Of a DNA stretch of 64,000 nt, positions 35,162 to 43,520 are shown piece by piece; the stretch's first letter is position 1; each line of letters opens with the position of its first letter. The notes below the pieces were generated by a model that worked only from the letters and a program-made list of their open reading frames with translations, ran no database searches and was not told the DNA's origin. A program made the position numbers and the translations under genes. Source of the DNA: CAZYXZ01 sp964651395 (lineage in GTDB: Bacteria; Actinomycetota; Actinomycetes; BP-191); NCBI GenBank assembly GCA_964651395.1, contig CAZYXZ010000004.1:1-64000 (forward strand), in the 5' to 3' direction.

Positions 35162-35932
35162 CTAGTAGGCCACCAGTCCGCCGTCGGCGACAAGCACCTG
35201 GCCGGTCATGTACGACGACGCGTCGCTCGCGAGGAAGAGCACCGGGCCGACCATCTCGTCCGGATGGGCGATCCGCTGCTGGAGGTTGGCCGTGCGCAAG
35301 CGCTCGATCACGTCGTCGGTCATCTTGTTCAGCATGTAGGTGTCGACGCTGCCGGGGGCGAGGGCGTTGACCCGGATGCCCTCGTGCGCGAAGGCCGCGG
35401 CGGCATCGCGCGTGAAGGAGAACAGCGCCGACTTGCCCATGGCGTAGAGGGCGGTGCCGGCGGAGTACATGAAGGCGCCGACCGAGATGACGTTGATCAC
35501 CGAGGCGTGCTCGCTCGCGGCGAGGTGCGGTCGGGCTGCCTGCGTGAGGAACACCGGTCCGCGCAGGTTCACCGCGAGCGACTTGTCGAAGCCGGCCGGC
35601 GTGAACTCCCCCACCGGCTCGGTCAGCGCGTTGGCCGCGTTGTTGACGAGGAGGTCGATCGCACCGAACCGCGCGACCGTGGCGTCGACGACCGCCTGGC
35701 AGGCGTCGAGCTCGCCCAGGTGGGCCGGCACGCCCAGCGCCTCCGCTCCCGTCGCTTCGAGAGCGGCCTGCGTCTCGGCGCACGCGTCGGCCTTGCGCGA
35801 GACCACGACCACCTTCGCGCCCGCCGCAGCCAGCCCTTCGGCGACCGCACGGCCGATCCCCCGCGTTCCACCGGTGACGATCGCCACGCGGCCGCTCAGG
35901 TCGAACAGCGACCGCAGCCCTTCTCGGTCCAC
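35162..35932 (-). CDS. Short-chain dehydrogenase/reductase
   Basis: A 256-residue classical SDR. TGGTRGIG cofactor loop, VVVSRKAD after the second strand (favours NADP), NNAAN in the middle, catalytic Ser in NVISVGA and YAMGKSAL with YxxxK. C-terminal FLASDASSYMTGQVLVADGG is the usual ending. Substrate unknown. First gene of a likely two-gene unit with the cyclase; divergent from the cupin gene with 46 bases between starts. Confidence 0.83.
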   Translation of the reverse strand: MDREGLRSLFDLSGRVAIVTGGTRGIGRAVAEGLAAAGAKVVVVSRKADACAETQAALEATGAEALGVPAHLGELDACQAVVDATVARFGAIDLLVNNAANALTEPVGEFTPAGFDKSLAVNLRGPVFLTQAARPHLAASEHASVINVISVGAFMYSAGTALYAMGKSALFSFTRDAAAAFAHEGIRVNALAPGSVDTYMLNKMTDDVIERLRTANLQQRIAHPDEMVGPVLFLASDASSYMTGQVLVADGGLVAY

Positions 35933-35978
35933 ATGCGCCTCCGATTAGAGTGCGGCCATCCCGACTGCGGAGGCTCCC

Positions 35979-36440
35979 ATGACCGTCACAGAGATGGCAC
36001 CCCCCCTTGCCGCGCACATCGGCGCCGACGACCTGCCGTTCGTCGACGCGGGCCTGGGCCTGAAGCTCAAGGTGCTCCAGGTGAAGGAGCGCGAAGGCCT
36101 CTGGATCGTCGAGACCATCTACCCGGCCGGCTTCGAGCTCCCGCCGCACCGGCACACCGGCCCGGTGTGGGGCTACACGGTGTCCGGCGCGTGGAAGTAC
36201 AAGGAGTACGACTACGTGAACCGCGCCGGGTCGTTCCTCTACGAGCCGGCCGGCTCGGTGCACACGCTCATGTCGCTCGAGGACAACACGCGCGCGTGGT
36301 TCCACATGTACGGCGTGAACCTCAACCTGGACAAGGACGGCAACGTCGAGTCCGTCACCGACGGCGCCAACACGTTGCTGGCGTACTACATGCTCGCCGA
36401 GGCGCAGGGCTTCCCGAAGCCGAACGTCCTCGTCGACTAG
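35979..36440 (+). CDS. Cupin, 2,4'-dihydroxyacetophenone dioxygenase-like
   Basis: A 153-residue single-domain cupin. The metal site reads PPHRHTGPVWGYTVSGAWKYKEYD (two His plus later residues) and YEPAGSVHTLM provides the last His. The family resembles 2,4'-dihydroxyacetophenone dioxygenase, a carbon-carbon cleaving iron enzyme, but actinobacterial members are mostly unassigned. It starts a plus-strand unit with the P450 nine bases after its stop. Confidence 0.75.
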   Translation: MTVTEMAPPLAAHIGADDLPFVDAGLGLKLKVLQVKEREGLWIVETIYPAGFELPPHRHTGPVWGYTVSGAWKYKEYDYVNRAGSFLYEPAGSVHTLMSLEDNTRAWFHMYGVNLNLDKDGNVESVTDGANTLLAYYMLAEAQGFPKPNVLVD

Positions 36441-36449
36441 GACGCACGC

Positions 36450-37673
36450 ATGCCTGCACGTCTCGTCGACCTGCACGACCCCGACTCCTATGTCGACGGC
36501 CCGCCGCACGAGCTCTTCGCCGACCTCCGCGCGGCGTCGCCGGTGTGGTGGCAGGACATGGAGGGCCAGCCCGGCTACTGGGCGGTGCTGACCCACGCCG
36601 ACGTCGAGCACGTCGCCGCGCACCCGCAGCTGTTCTCCTCGGCCGAGGGCGGCATCGTCCTGGAGAACCTCGACGAGGCCGGGCTCGCGCAGATGCGTCT
36701 CATGCTGCTGGCCATGGACCCACCCCGGCACAGCGAGGTACGCCGGCCGCTCATGCAGCGCTTCCAGCCGCGGCCGATCGCCGACCTCGAGCCCGCCGTG
36801 CGCAGCATCTGCCGGACCCTCCTCGACGAGGTGGCGGGGGACGTCGAGTTCGTGCACGACGTGGCCGGCAAGCTGCCCAGCCGCGTGATCGGTGAGCTGA
36901 TGGGCCTGCCACGCGAGGACTGGGAGCGCGTGCACCACATGGCCGAGCTGGTCACTCACGGCCAGGACCCGGACTTCGCGCCTGGCGGCGGAGGCGACTC
37001 CGCCGACTATGCCGAGGCGGCCGTGCCCGGGACGATGCAGATGGCGATGTACGGCTTCGAGCTGGCCACCCGTCGCCGCGCCGAGCCGCCGCGTGACGAC
37101 CTCACGTCGATGCTGCTCGACAACGAGTTCGGCGGGCAGCCGATGAGCGACGCCGACTTCGCCTCGTTCTTCGTCCAGCTGGTCACCGCCGGCAACGACA
37201 CGACGCAGACGATGCTGTCGTCCGGGCTGCTCGCGCTGCTCCAGCACCCCGACCAGCTGGCCGCGCTCCGCGCCGACCACAGCCTGATCCCCGGAGCGGT
37301 CGAGGAGATCCTGCGCTGGGCCAACCCGCTGCACTACTTCCGGCGTACTGCGACCGCCGACACCGAGCTGCACGGCGTACCGATCGCCAAGGGCGACAAG
37401 GTCGCCATGTACTACACGTCCGCCAACCGCGACGAGAGCGTCTTCGCCGATCCGCAGGCGTTCGACATCACACGCTCCCCGAACCCGCACCTGTCCTTCG
37501 GCAACGGAGCGCACTTCTGTCTGGGCGCGCACCTCGCGCGGCTGGAGGGCCGGCTGTTCTTCGAGGAGCTGCTCGCGACCTTCCCGACGATCGAGCTCAC
37601 CGGCGAGCACCGCCGGCTGCGCTCCAACCTCAACAACGCGCTGAAAGCACTTCCGGTCCGACTGACCCGATAG
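36450..37673 (+). CDS. Cytochrome P450
   Basis: A 407-residue P450 distinct from the others in the window. I-helix VTAGNDTTQTMLSSG, K-helix EEILRW, heme loop SFGNGAHFCLGAHLARLEG. RRLRSNLNNALKALPVRL is the usual end. Substrate unknown; the neighbouring cupin and the conserved protein at 37686 probably act on the same compound. Twelve bases separate it from the next gene. Confidence 0.83.
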   Translation: MPARLVDLHDPDSYVDGPPHELFADLRAASPVWWQDMEGQPGYWAVLTHADVEHVAAHPQLFSSAEGGIVLENLDEAGLAQMRLMLLAMDPPRHSEVRRPLMQRFQPRPIADLEPAVRSICRTLLDEVAGDVEFVHDVAGKLPSRVIGELMGLPREDWERVHHMAELVTHGQDPDFAPGGGGDSADYAEAAVPGTMQMAMYGFELATRRRAEPPRDDLTSMLLDNEFGGQPMSDADFASFFVQLVTAGNDTTQTMLSSGLLALLQHPDQLAALRADHSLIPGAVEEILRWANPLHYFRRTATADTELHGVPIAKGDKVAMYYTSANRDESVFADPQAFDITRSPNPHLSFGNGAHFCLGAHLARLEGRLFFEELLATFPTIELTGEHRRLRSNLNNALKALPVRLTR

Positions 37674-37685
37674 GAGCGCTCGACG

Positions 37686-38786
37686 ATGCCGGTCCCCCTG
37701 GACGAGTACCCGATCCATCAGGCGCCCGCGTCGATGGCGCACTTCGGCACCAGCGACCGCAACGTCTACGACCGCTGCATCATGCAGTGCTCCGACCGCA
37801 CCGGCGCCGTGCAGCTGATCACCGGCCTCGGCGTCTACCCCGCGCTCGGCGTCATCGACGCGTACGCCGTGCTGCGACAGGGCGACACGCAAACCGTCGT
37901 CCGCACGTCCGACTCGCTGAGTGACGACCGGATGCTGCAAGCGGTCGGTCCGATCCGCTTCGACGTCGTCGAGCCGCTGCGCCGGCTGAGGGCGACGTGC
38001 GAGGACGGGCACGGCCTCGGCTTCGAGCTCGAGTGGACCGGCTCCAGCGCCGCCCAGGAGGAGCCCCGCCACGTCTACCGGGTCGGCGACCGGCTGATCC
38101 TCGACGCGTGCCGGTTCATGCAGACGGGTCTGTGGTCCGGCGTCATCCGCGTCGACGGCGAGGAGATCGCGGTCACCGAGGACGGCTGGGTCGGCTCCCG
38201 CGACCGCTCGTGGGGCATCCGCCCGGTCGGCGACCCGGAGCCGCCGGGCCGGCCGGTCGAGCGGGTCGGCGCGCACTGGTGGGTGTGGACGCCCCTGCGC
38301 TTCGACGACTTCTCGCTCATGGTCATCGCGCAGGAGGAGCACGACGGCAACCGCCTGATGTACGAGGCGGTGCGGCTGTTCCCCGAGCAGACCGGCAAGC
38401 CGGCCGAGCACCTCGGCTACCCCGAGTTCGACATCACGTACCGGTCCGGCACGCGGCACCCGGAGCACGTGACGGTGCACTTGGGCACGCGCAAGAACCC
38501 GCTGACCGTCGAGATCGACACGTTGGGCGGTATCCCGCTCACCGTCGGCTGCGGCTACGGCGGCGATCCGGACTGGACGCACGGGCAGTGGAAGGGCGCC
38601 GGCTGGGTGGAGGGTGCGACGTACGACCTGACCGACCCGGCGATCGCCGGGCGCATCCCGTACGCCCACGTCGACCATGTTGCGAAGGCAACCCTCGATG
38701 GCCAGACCGGCTACGGCATCTTCGAGCACGCCTCCATCGGCCCCCACGCCCCGACCGGCTTCACCGGCTACGACATGGCGCCCTAG
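37686..38786 (+). CDS. Conserved protein of unknown function (lipocalin/AttH-like?)
   Basis: A 366-residue soluble protein without signal peptide or membrane helix. It is rich in beta strands and aromatic residues (HVYRVGDRLILDACRFMQTGLWSGVIRVDG, HWWVWTPLRFDDFSLMVIAQEEHDG), which suggests two beta-barrel halves like those of AttH/CrtC-type lipid-binding proteins; that is a weak impression. GSRDRSWGIRPVGDPEPPG looks like a conserved core. No catalytic motif is clear. Co-oriented with the cupin and P450, so it may bind their lipid substrate. Confidence 0.65.
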   Translation: MPVPLDEYPIHQAPASMAHFGTSDRNVYDRCIMQCSDRTGAVQLITGLGVYPALGVIDAYAVLRQGDTQTVVRTSDSLSDDRMLQAVGPIRFDVVEPLRRLRATCEDGHGLGFELEWTGSSAAQEEPRHVYRVGDRLILDACRFMQTGLWSGVIRVDGEEIAVTEDGWVGSRDRSWGIRPVGDPEPPGRPVERVGAHWWVWTPLRFDDFSLMVIAQEEHDGNRLMYEAVRLFPEQTGKPAEHLGYPEFDITYRSGTRHPEHVTVHLGTRKNPLTVEIDTLGGIPLTVGCGYGGDPDWTHGQWKGAGWVEGATYDLTDPAIAGRIPYAHVDHVAKATLDGQTGYGIFEHASIGPHAPTGFTGYDMAP

Positions 38787-38794
38787 CCGCGCAC

Positions 38795-38960
38795 GGTCAA
38801 GGCAAAGGCGCAGCTACGGCACATCCCCAGCCGGCTCGGGTCAGATCTGCTGAGGACGAAGACTTATGTTCCGTCAGAGCGAATAAGTCTTCATTCCCAG
38901 CCGACCAGACCGCAGCGCAGCTGGGGTTGCCCTTGGCTGCGCATTTGCTCGTTGCCTTAG
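38795..38960. repeat. Intergenic inverted-repeat element, likely bidirectional terminator (copy A)
   Basis: A nested inverted repeat. The inner stem is exact: GAAGACTTAT at 38858-38867 with ATAAGTCTTC at 38883-38892 and a 15-base loop. Outer pieces pair around it: AAGGCAA with TTGCCTT, GCGCAGC with GCTGCGC, CCCCAGC with GCTGGGG. The right end carries the stop of the minus-strand gene. A related copy is at 61454-61552, also between convergent genes. Confidence 0.75.
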
Positions 38961-39436
38961 ACGTCCCGGACGCGCACCAGCCGCACCAGGGGAATGCGGC
39001 GGGCGGTCTTGGCTTGGTAGTCCTGGTACCAGGCGCGGTCGGCGGTCAGCGCTGCCCAGGTCTTGTCGTAGTCGTCGCCGTCGAGGTCGACCGGGTCGGC
39101 GTACCAGCCCCCCGATGCGTCACGGACGAGCACCTCGGGGTTGGCGTCGCGGTCGCTGATGTTCAGGTACCAGGCCGGGTGCTTCTCCGCGCCGGCGAAG
39201 GACGCGACCAGGATCGGGTGGCCGTCGGCGTCACGCCAGAACGGCAGCGCGACCTTGTGCGCGTTGCCGGACTTGCGCCCGATGGTCTGCAGCAGCACGT
39301 GGTGCATGCCGGCGACCAGCCACACGTTCGGGTCGTCGACGGTCTCCATGGCCTGCACGTGCTGCGCGCTGATGGTCACGATCTGCTCGGCCGTGGGGGT
39401 GTCCCAGAGCATCTCCACATGCTGCGATTCGGTCAT
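38957..39436 (-). CDS. Nitroreductase family deazaflavin (F420)-dependent oxidoreductase, Ddn-like
   Basis: A 159-residue split-beta-barrel protein of the Ddn family. LLQTIGRKSGNAHKVALPFWRDADGHPILVASFAGAEKHPAWYLNI carries the signature GRKSG and the HPAWYLN segment that contacts F420. Such enzymes reduce quinones, enones or unknown lipids using F420H2. The start codon is part of a perfect inverted repeat shared with the divergent gene. The stop codon lies inside the intergenic repeat. Confidence 0.85.
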   Translation of the reverse strand: MTESQHVEMLWDTPTAEQIVTISAQHVQAMETVDDPNVWLVAGMHHVLLQTIGRKSGNAHKVALPFWRDADGHPILVASFAGAEKHPAWYLNISDRDANPEVLVRDASGGWYADPVDLDGDDYDKTWAALTADRAWYQDYQAKTARRIPLVRLVRVRDV

Positions 39437-39466
39437 GCAGCGGATGCTAGTAGCGTCCGCTGCATG
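39434..39466. promoter_or_regulatory. Inverted repeat spanning both divergent start codons
   Basis: CATGCAGCGGA (39434-39444) and TCCGCTGCATG (39456-39466) are exact reverse complements around 11 bases. Each arm contains the ATG of one gene, and only 27 bases separate the two coding regions, so both mRNAs are likely leaderless and the repeat may be an operator. Confidence 0.7.
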
Positions 39467-39976
39467 GGAGTGAACGAGCGCGCGAAGATCGTCCTGAGCG
39501 AGGACGAGATCACCGACCTGATCAACACGAGCCGCACGATGACGATGGCCACCAACGGCCCGACCGGTCATCCGCACCTCGTGGCCATGTGGTACGCCGT
39601 CGTCGACGGCAAGCCGTGCTTCGAGACCAAGGCCAAGTCGCAGAAGGTCAAGAACCTCCGCCGCGACCCGCGGATCAGCGTGCTGATCGAGGACGGCGAC
39701 GTCTACGAGAAGCTGCGCGGTGTGGCGCTGGAGGGCACGGCGCGCGTGGTCGACGACGACCCGGACTTCCTGTGGCGGGTGGGCGTGAGCATGTTCGAGC
39801 GCTACTACGGCCCGTACTCCGAGCCGATGAAGCCGTTCGTCGAGGCCATGCTGAACAAGCGTGTAGCGGTGACCGTCGAGGTCGAACGCACGCGGTCCTG
39901 GGACCACGCCAAGCTGGGGCTCCCGGACAGCGGCGGCCCGCTGGGAAGCACCGCGGGGGCAGCCCGGCGTACCTGA
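39464..39976 (+). CDS. PPOX-class (pyridoxamine phosphate oxidase-like) F420/flavin oxidoreductase
   Basis: A 170-residue split-barrel flavoprotein. TSRTMTMATNGPTGHPHLVAMWYAVVDGKPCFETKAKSQKVKNLRRDPRISVLIEDG is the typical PPOX core with the KxxNLRRDPR cofactor-phosphate region found in F420-binding members. Substrate unknown. It faces the Ddn-like gene across 27 bases, which suggests a paired role with the same cofactor. Its stop codon lies inside operator site 3. Confidence 0.82.
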   Translation: MGVNERAKIVLSEDEITDLINTSRTMTMATNGPTGHPHLVAMWYAVVDGKPCFETKAKSQKVKNLRRDPRISVLIEDGDVYEKLRGVALEGTARVVDDDPDFLWRVGVSMFERYYGPYSEPMKPFVEAMLNKRVAVTVEVERTRSWDHAKLGLPDSGGPLGSTAGAARRT

Positions 39977-39987
39977 CGAATCGTCAG
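39973..39987. promoter_or_regulatory. Palindromic operator CTGAC-N5-GTCAG (site 3)
   Basis: CTGACGAATCGTCAG, symmetric over 12 of its bases, overlaps the stop of the upstream gene and lies 93 bases upstream of the cassette 2 receptor gene. Confidence 0.7.
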
Positions 39988-40080
39988 AAAACCCCCCTAC
40001 GAGCCTTGTGCACGCGGAAAGGGACATCTAGCCTCCGGGAGCACTCCGAGAAATCCCAGCGACAAATCACGGAGGACGAC

Positions 40081-41550
40081 GTGTCTGTGCACCGCCCCGT
40101 GCGAGCGGTGGCCTTGTTGTCCCTCTGCGCGCTCGCCGCCGGCTGCGGCGCCCGCGTGGACGACCAGGTCCGCCAGCAGGCCGCCGCGGCCGCGCTCGGC
40201 CAGGCCGGGGGGACCGGCACCGGTCCCGTGGTCAACAACGACGGCACCGTGACCCAGCCCGGTGGTACGCCGGTGACCGGCCCGACCACGTCCGGCGGAG
40301 TTCCGGTGACCGGCCCGACCACCTCCGGCGGCGTGCCCGTTCCCGGCGCGACCGGCGGCACCGCCACCCAGGCGCCGAGCGGCCCGGTCGACAACGGCGG
40401 CGCGACCGACGTCGGCGTGACGCCCACCGCGATCACGATCGGCAACGTCTCCGACCTGTCCGGCCCGGTCCCGGGCCTCTTCCAGGCTGCGCCGTACGGC
40501 GTGCGCGCCTACGTCAACTACATCAACAGCATCGGCGGCGTGAACGGCCGGCAGCTCAAGCTGGTCACGGCGGACGGCCAGACCGACTGCACTGCCAACA
40601 AGAACGCCCACACCAACCTCAAGAACAAGGTCTTCGCGTTCGTCGGCTCGTTCTCGCTGTACGACAACTGCGGCAACGACGTGCTCGAGGCGGACAAGAA
40701 CCTGCCCGACGTCTCCTACCCGCTGGCGCTCGGCAAGAAGAACAGCAAGGCGAGCACCTTCTCCCCCGCGCCGACGCCGCCGGGCTACCCCAACGGCATG
40801 TTCCAGTACTACGCGCAGAAGTTCCCCAACGAGGTGAAGAAGGTAGGTGTCATCTACCCGGACGTACCGGCGGCGGCCTACAACTCACGCTCGATCGAGA
40901 ACGCCGCGAAGAGCGCCGGCTGGGTCTACATCTCGCGCAACTCCCATGCCGCCACGGCGAGCACGTTCAACGACCAGGTCGCGGCCATGAAGGCGGCCGG
41001 CGTAGAGCTCGTGCACATCCCGGCGGAGAACTCGGCCAACAGCGCGGAGATCGTCCGCGAGGCCAACGCCATCGACTTCCACCCGAAGTTCGTGCTGCCG
41101 CTGGCCTACGCGTCGGACTTCCTCGAGCGGCTCGGCGACAACAAGCTGGCCGAGGGCATCATGGGCTCCAATCTCTACGCCATGTACTTCACGAAGACCG
41201 ACCACGACGTCATCCCCGAGGCCAAGCTGTTCTCGGAGTGGTACGCCAAGACGGCGCCCGGCTCGGCCATGGAGGTCTACGCCCTCTACGGGTGGACCGC
41301 GACGAAGCTGTTCGTGGAGGCTCTGAAGAAGGCCGGACCGCAGGCCAAGCGCTCGACGCTGATCAGTGCCCTGCGCGGCACCAACAGCTACAGCGCCGAC
41401 GGCCTGCTGGCGACCGGCGATCCCGGACGGGGGATCCCCTCCACGTGCTTCATCCTGTGGACGATCCAGAACGGCCAGTACGTGCGCCAGGACGTCGCCC
41501 CCGGCAAGTACCGGTGCGAGGGACGCTACGTGACGTACACCGGCAACTGA
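40081..41550 (+). CDS. Substrate-binding lipoprotein, Liv/HAAT type (cassette 2)
   Basis: A 489-residue lipoprotein. The GTG start, five bases after GGAGG (40071-40075), gives MSVHRPVRAVALLSLCALAAGC with the acylated Cys at 22, the same position as in cassette 1. A Gly/Thr/Pro linker with an 11-residue tandem repeat follows, then the receptor fold: ITIGNVSDLSGPVPGLFQAAPYGVRAYVNYINSIGGVNGRQLKLV. Cys in TDCTANKNAH and YDNCGND may pair. It heads a six-gene unit with operator site 3 in front. Ligand unknown. Confidence 0.88.
   Translation: MSVHRPVRAVALLSLCALAAGCGARVDDQVRQQAAAAALGQAGGTGTGPVVNNDGTVTQPGGTPVTGPTTSGGVPVTGPTTSGGVPVPGATGGTATQAPSGPVDNGGATDVGVTPTAITIGNVSDLSGPVPGLFQAAPYGVRAYVNYINSIGGVNGRQLKLVTADGQTDCTANKNAHTNLKNKVFAFVGSFSLYDNCGNDVLEADKNLPDVSYPLALGKKNSKASTFSPAPTPPGYPNGMFQYYAQKFPNEVKKVGVIYPDVPAAAYNSRSIENAAKSAGWVYISRNSHAATASTFNDQVAAMKAAGVELVHIPAENSANSAEIVREANAIDFHPKFVLPLAYASDFLERLGDNKLAEGIMGSNLYAMYFTKTDHDVIPEAKLFSEWYAKTAPGSAMEVYALYGWTATKLFVEALKKAGPQAKRSTLISALRGTNSYSADGLLATGDPGRGIPSTCFILWTIQNGQYVRQDVAPGKYRCEGRYVTYTGN
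40270..40335 (+). repeat. Two tandem 33-base repeats in the receptor linker
   Basis: Two copies of a 33-base unit (40270-40302 and 40303-40335) differ at few bases and encode PVTGPTTSGGV twice. The PVTGP word also occurs in the linker of the cassette 1 receptor. Confidence 0.8.
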
Positions 41551-41573
41551 CGCCGGATCCAGGGACCTAGCCG

Positions 41574-43520
41574 GTGCAGACCTTCCTCACGTTCACGATC
41601 ATCGGCACCGTCACCGGATGCCTCTATGCGCTCACCGCGTCCGGACTGGTCGTGACCTATACGACGTCGGGCATCTTCAACTTCGCGCACGGCGCGATCG
41701 GCATGGTCGCGGCATTCCTGTACTGGCAGTTCGACGCACCCACGTCGAAGGGCGGCTGGGGGTGGCCCTCCTGGCTCTCGCTGCTCGTCGTCCTCGGCGT
41801 CGCTGCCCCGCTGTTCGGCGCGCTCGTCGAACGCGTGCTGATAAGACCATTGCGGGGGGCGCCCGTCGACCTCACGCTCGTCATCACGCTGGGCCTGCTG
41901 CTGTTCCTCATCGGCGTCGCCAACATCGCATGGAAGCCCCAGCGGATCCGCGTCGCGCCGCAGTTCTTCGCCGGCAACAACGTGCGTATCGCCGGGATCG
42001 CCATCTCGTACAACCAGCTGACCATCATCATCGTCGCGATCCTGGTGGCCATCGCCATGCGCCTGTTCTTCTCGCGCACGCGCATCGGCGTCGCGATGCG
42101 GGCCGTCGTCGACAACCCGGACCTGGTCGCCATGTCCGGCGCGTCGCCGGAGCGGATCCAGCAGCTGTCGTGGGCGCTGGGCGCGACGCTGGCCGCTCTG
42201 GCCGGCATCCTGCTCGCGCCGATCCAGACCCTGAACGTCCTCACGCTGACGTTGGTCGTCATCAACGGTTACTGCGCGGCGATGGTGGGCCGTCTGCGCA
42301 GCCTGCCCCTGACCATCGTCGGTGCCCTGGCCATCGGGCTCGGGACCAGCTACGCCGTCGCGTACGTTCCCGACCTGATCAGCCTGTTCGGCCTCAGCGG
42401 TGAGGGCGGCATCGCCAAGTACCTGCTGAAGATCCAGCTGATCATCCCGATGATCCTGCTGTTCATCGTCCTGATCGTGCTGCCCCAGGACCGCTTGCGC
42501 CTGGGCCGCGCGCCGACCGTCCTCGCCCCGCCCACGGCCAGCCTGCGCTCGTCGTTGATCGGCGCGGGCGGGCTCGTCGTACTCATGGCCCTGCTCGGCC
42601 CGCACCTGAGCGGTGAGTACATGACGACCGCGCAGGGCGGCGTCGCGCTCGGCTGCATCTTGCTCTCGCTCGTCGTGCTCACCGGCTACGGCGGGCTCGT
42701 CTCGCTCTGTCACATGACCTTCGTCGGGCTCGGCGCCTACGCCATGGGCACGTGGGGCAAGGGCGGCTCGATCAAGGGCCTGCTGCTCGCGCCGCTGCTC
42801 GCGGCCGTGTTCGGCATGGTCGTGGCGCTTCCCACGCTCAAGATGCGGGGCCTCTACCTGGCTCTCGCCACGCTTGCGTTCGCCCAGGCGATGGACACGA
42901 TGTTCTTCAACGAGATCCTCGGCACCGGAGGGGAGCTCCGGGTCGACCGCGTGCGACTCCCGGGTCTCGAGCGCACGGACCTGACGTACCTCATGGTCTG
43001 CACGGTCGTGTTCGCGGCGATGGCCGTCGGCGTGCTCGCGATGCGCCGCGGCAAGTGGGGCCGGCGCCTCTCCGCCCTCGACGACTCCCCCGCGGCCTGC
43101 GCGACGCTCGGCCTGAACATCAACTGGACCAAGCTCGCCGTCTTCGGCGCGTCCGCGGCGATGGCCGGCTTCGGCGGAGCGCTGTACGCCGCCGTGCCTG
43201 GCCAGGTGAGCCCGGACGACTTCCTGTTGCTGCAGTCGCTCGTCCTGCTGCTGCTCGCACGCATCGGCGGCATCACCACCGTCACCGGCGCTCTGGTGTC
43301 CGGGATGTTCTTCGTCATCTTCCCGGTGGTCACCCAGCACAACCCGTGGCTCGGCGGGGACATCCAGTTCCTGCTCACGGGCCTGGGCGCGCTGGCGCTC
43401 GGCCGCGACCCCTACGGCATGGGCGGGCGCATCTACCGGGCCGGCCAGCGGCTGCGCCGTTCCGACCGGGCTCGGCCGCCCGCACCGTCACGAGAGGAGG
43501 ACGCACTTGTCGCCGCGTGA
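41574..43520 (+). CDS. Fused LivH-LivM permease (cassette 2)
   Basis: A 648-residue paralogue of 14848-16773. The LivH half begins GTVTGCLYALTASGLVVTYTTSGIFNFAHGAIGM, the LivM half includes LSLVVLTGYGGLVSLCHMTFVGLGAYAMG, LPTLKMRGLYLALATLAF and LDDSPAACATLGLNINWTKLAVFGASAAMAG. Starts with GTG 23 bases after the receptor stop and overlaps livG by 14 bases. Most Liv systems have two separate permease genes, so the fusion is a family trait of these cassettes. Confidence 0.9.
   Translation: MQTFLTFTIIGTVTGCLYALTASGLVVTYTTSGIFNFAHGAIGMVAAFLYWQFDAPTSKGGWGWPSWLSLLVVLGVAAPLFGALVERVLIRPLRGAPVDLTLVITLGLLLFLIGVANIAWKPQRIRVAPQFFAGNNVRIAGIAISYNQLTIIIVAILVAIAMRLFFSRTRIGVAMRAVVDNPDLVAMSGASPERIQQLSWALGATLAALAGILLAPIQTLNVLTLTLVVINGYCAAMVGRLRSLPLTIVGALAIGLGTSYAVAYVPDLISLFGLSGEGGIAKYLLKIQLIIPMILLFIVLIVLPQDRLRLGRAPTVLAPPTASLRSSLIGAGGLVVLMALLGPHLSGEYMTTAQGGVALGCILLSLVVLTGYGGLVSLCHMTFVGLGAYAMGTWGKGGSIKGLLLAPLLAAVFGMVVALPTLKMRGLYLALATLAFAQAMDTMFFNEILGTGGELRVDRVRLPGLERTDLTYLMVCTVVFAAMAVGVLAMRRGKWGRRLSALDDSPAACATLGLNINWTKLAVFGASAAMAGFGGALYAAVPGQVSPDDFLLLQSLVLLLLARIGGITTVTGALVSGMFFVIFPVVTQHNPWLGGDIQFLLTGLGALALGRDPYGMGGRIYRAGQRLRRSDRARPPAPSREEDALVAA

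Noticed and set aside
35154..38747. A minus-strand open frame of nearly 1200 codons
   Set aside because: It is a shadow of the cupin, P450 and hypothetical genes on the plus strand; composition is typical of antisense frames with no recognisable domain.
40270..40335. CRISPR-like or mobile direct repeat
   Set aside because: Two in-frame copies inside a coding linker without spacers; no array.
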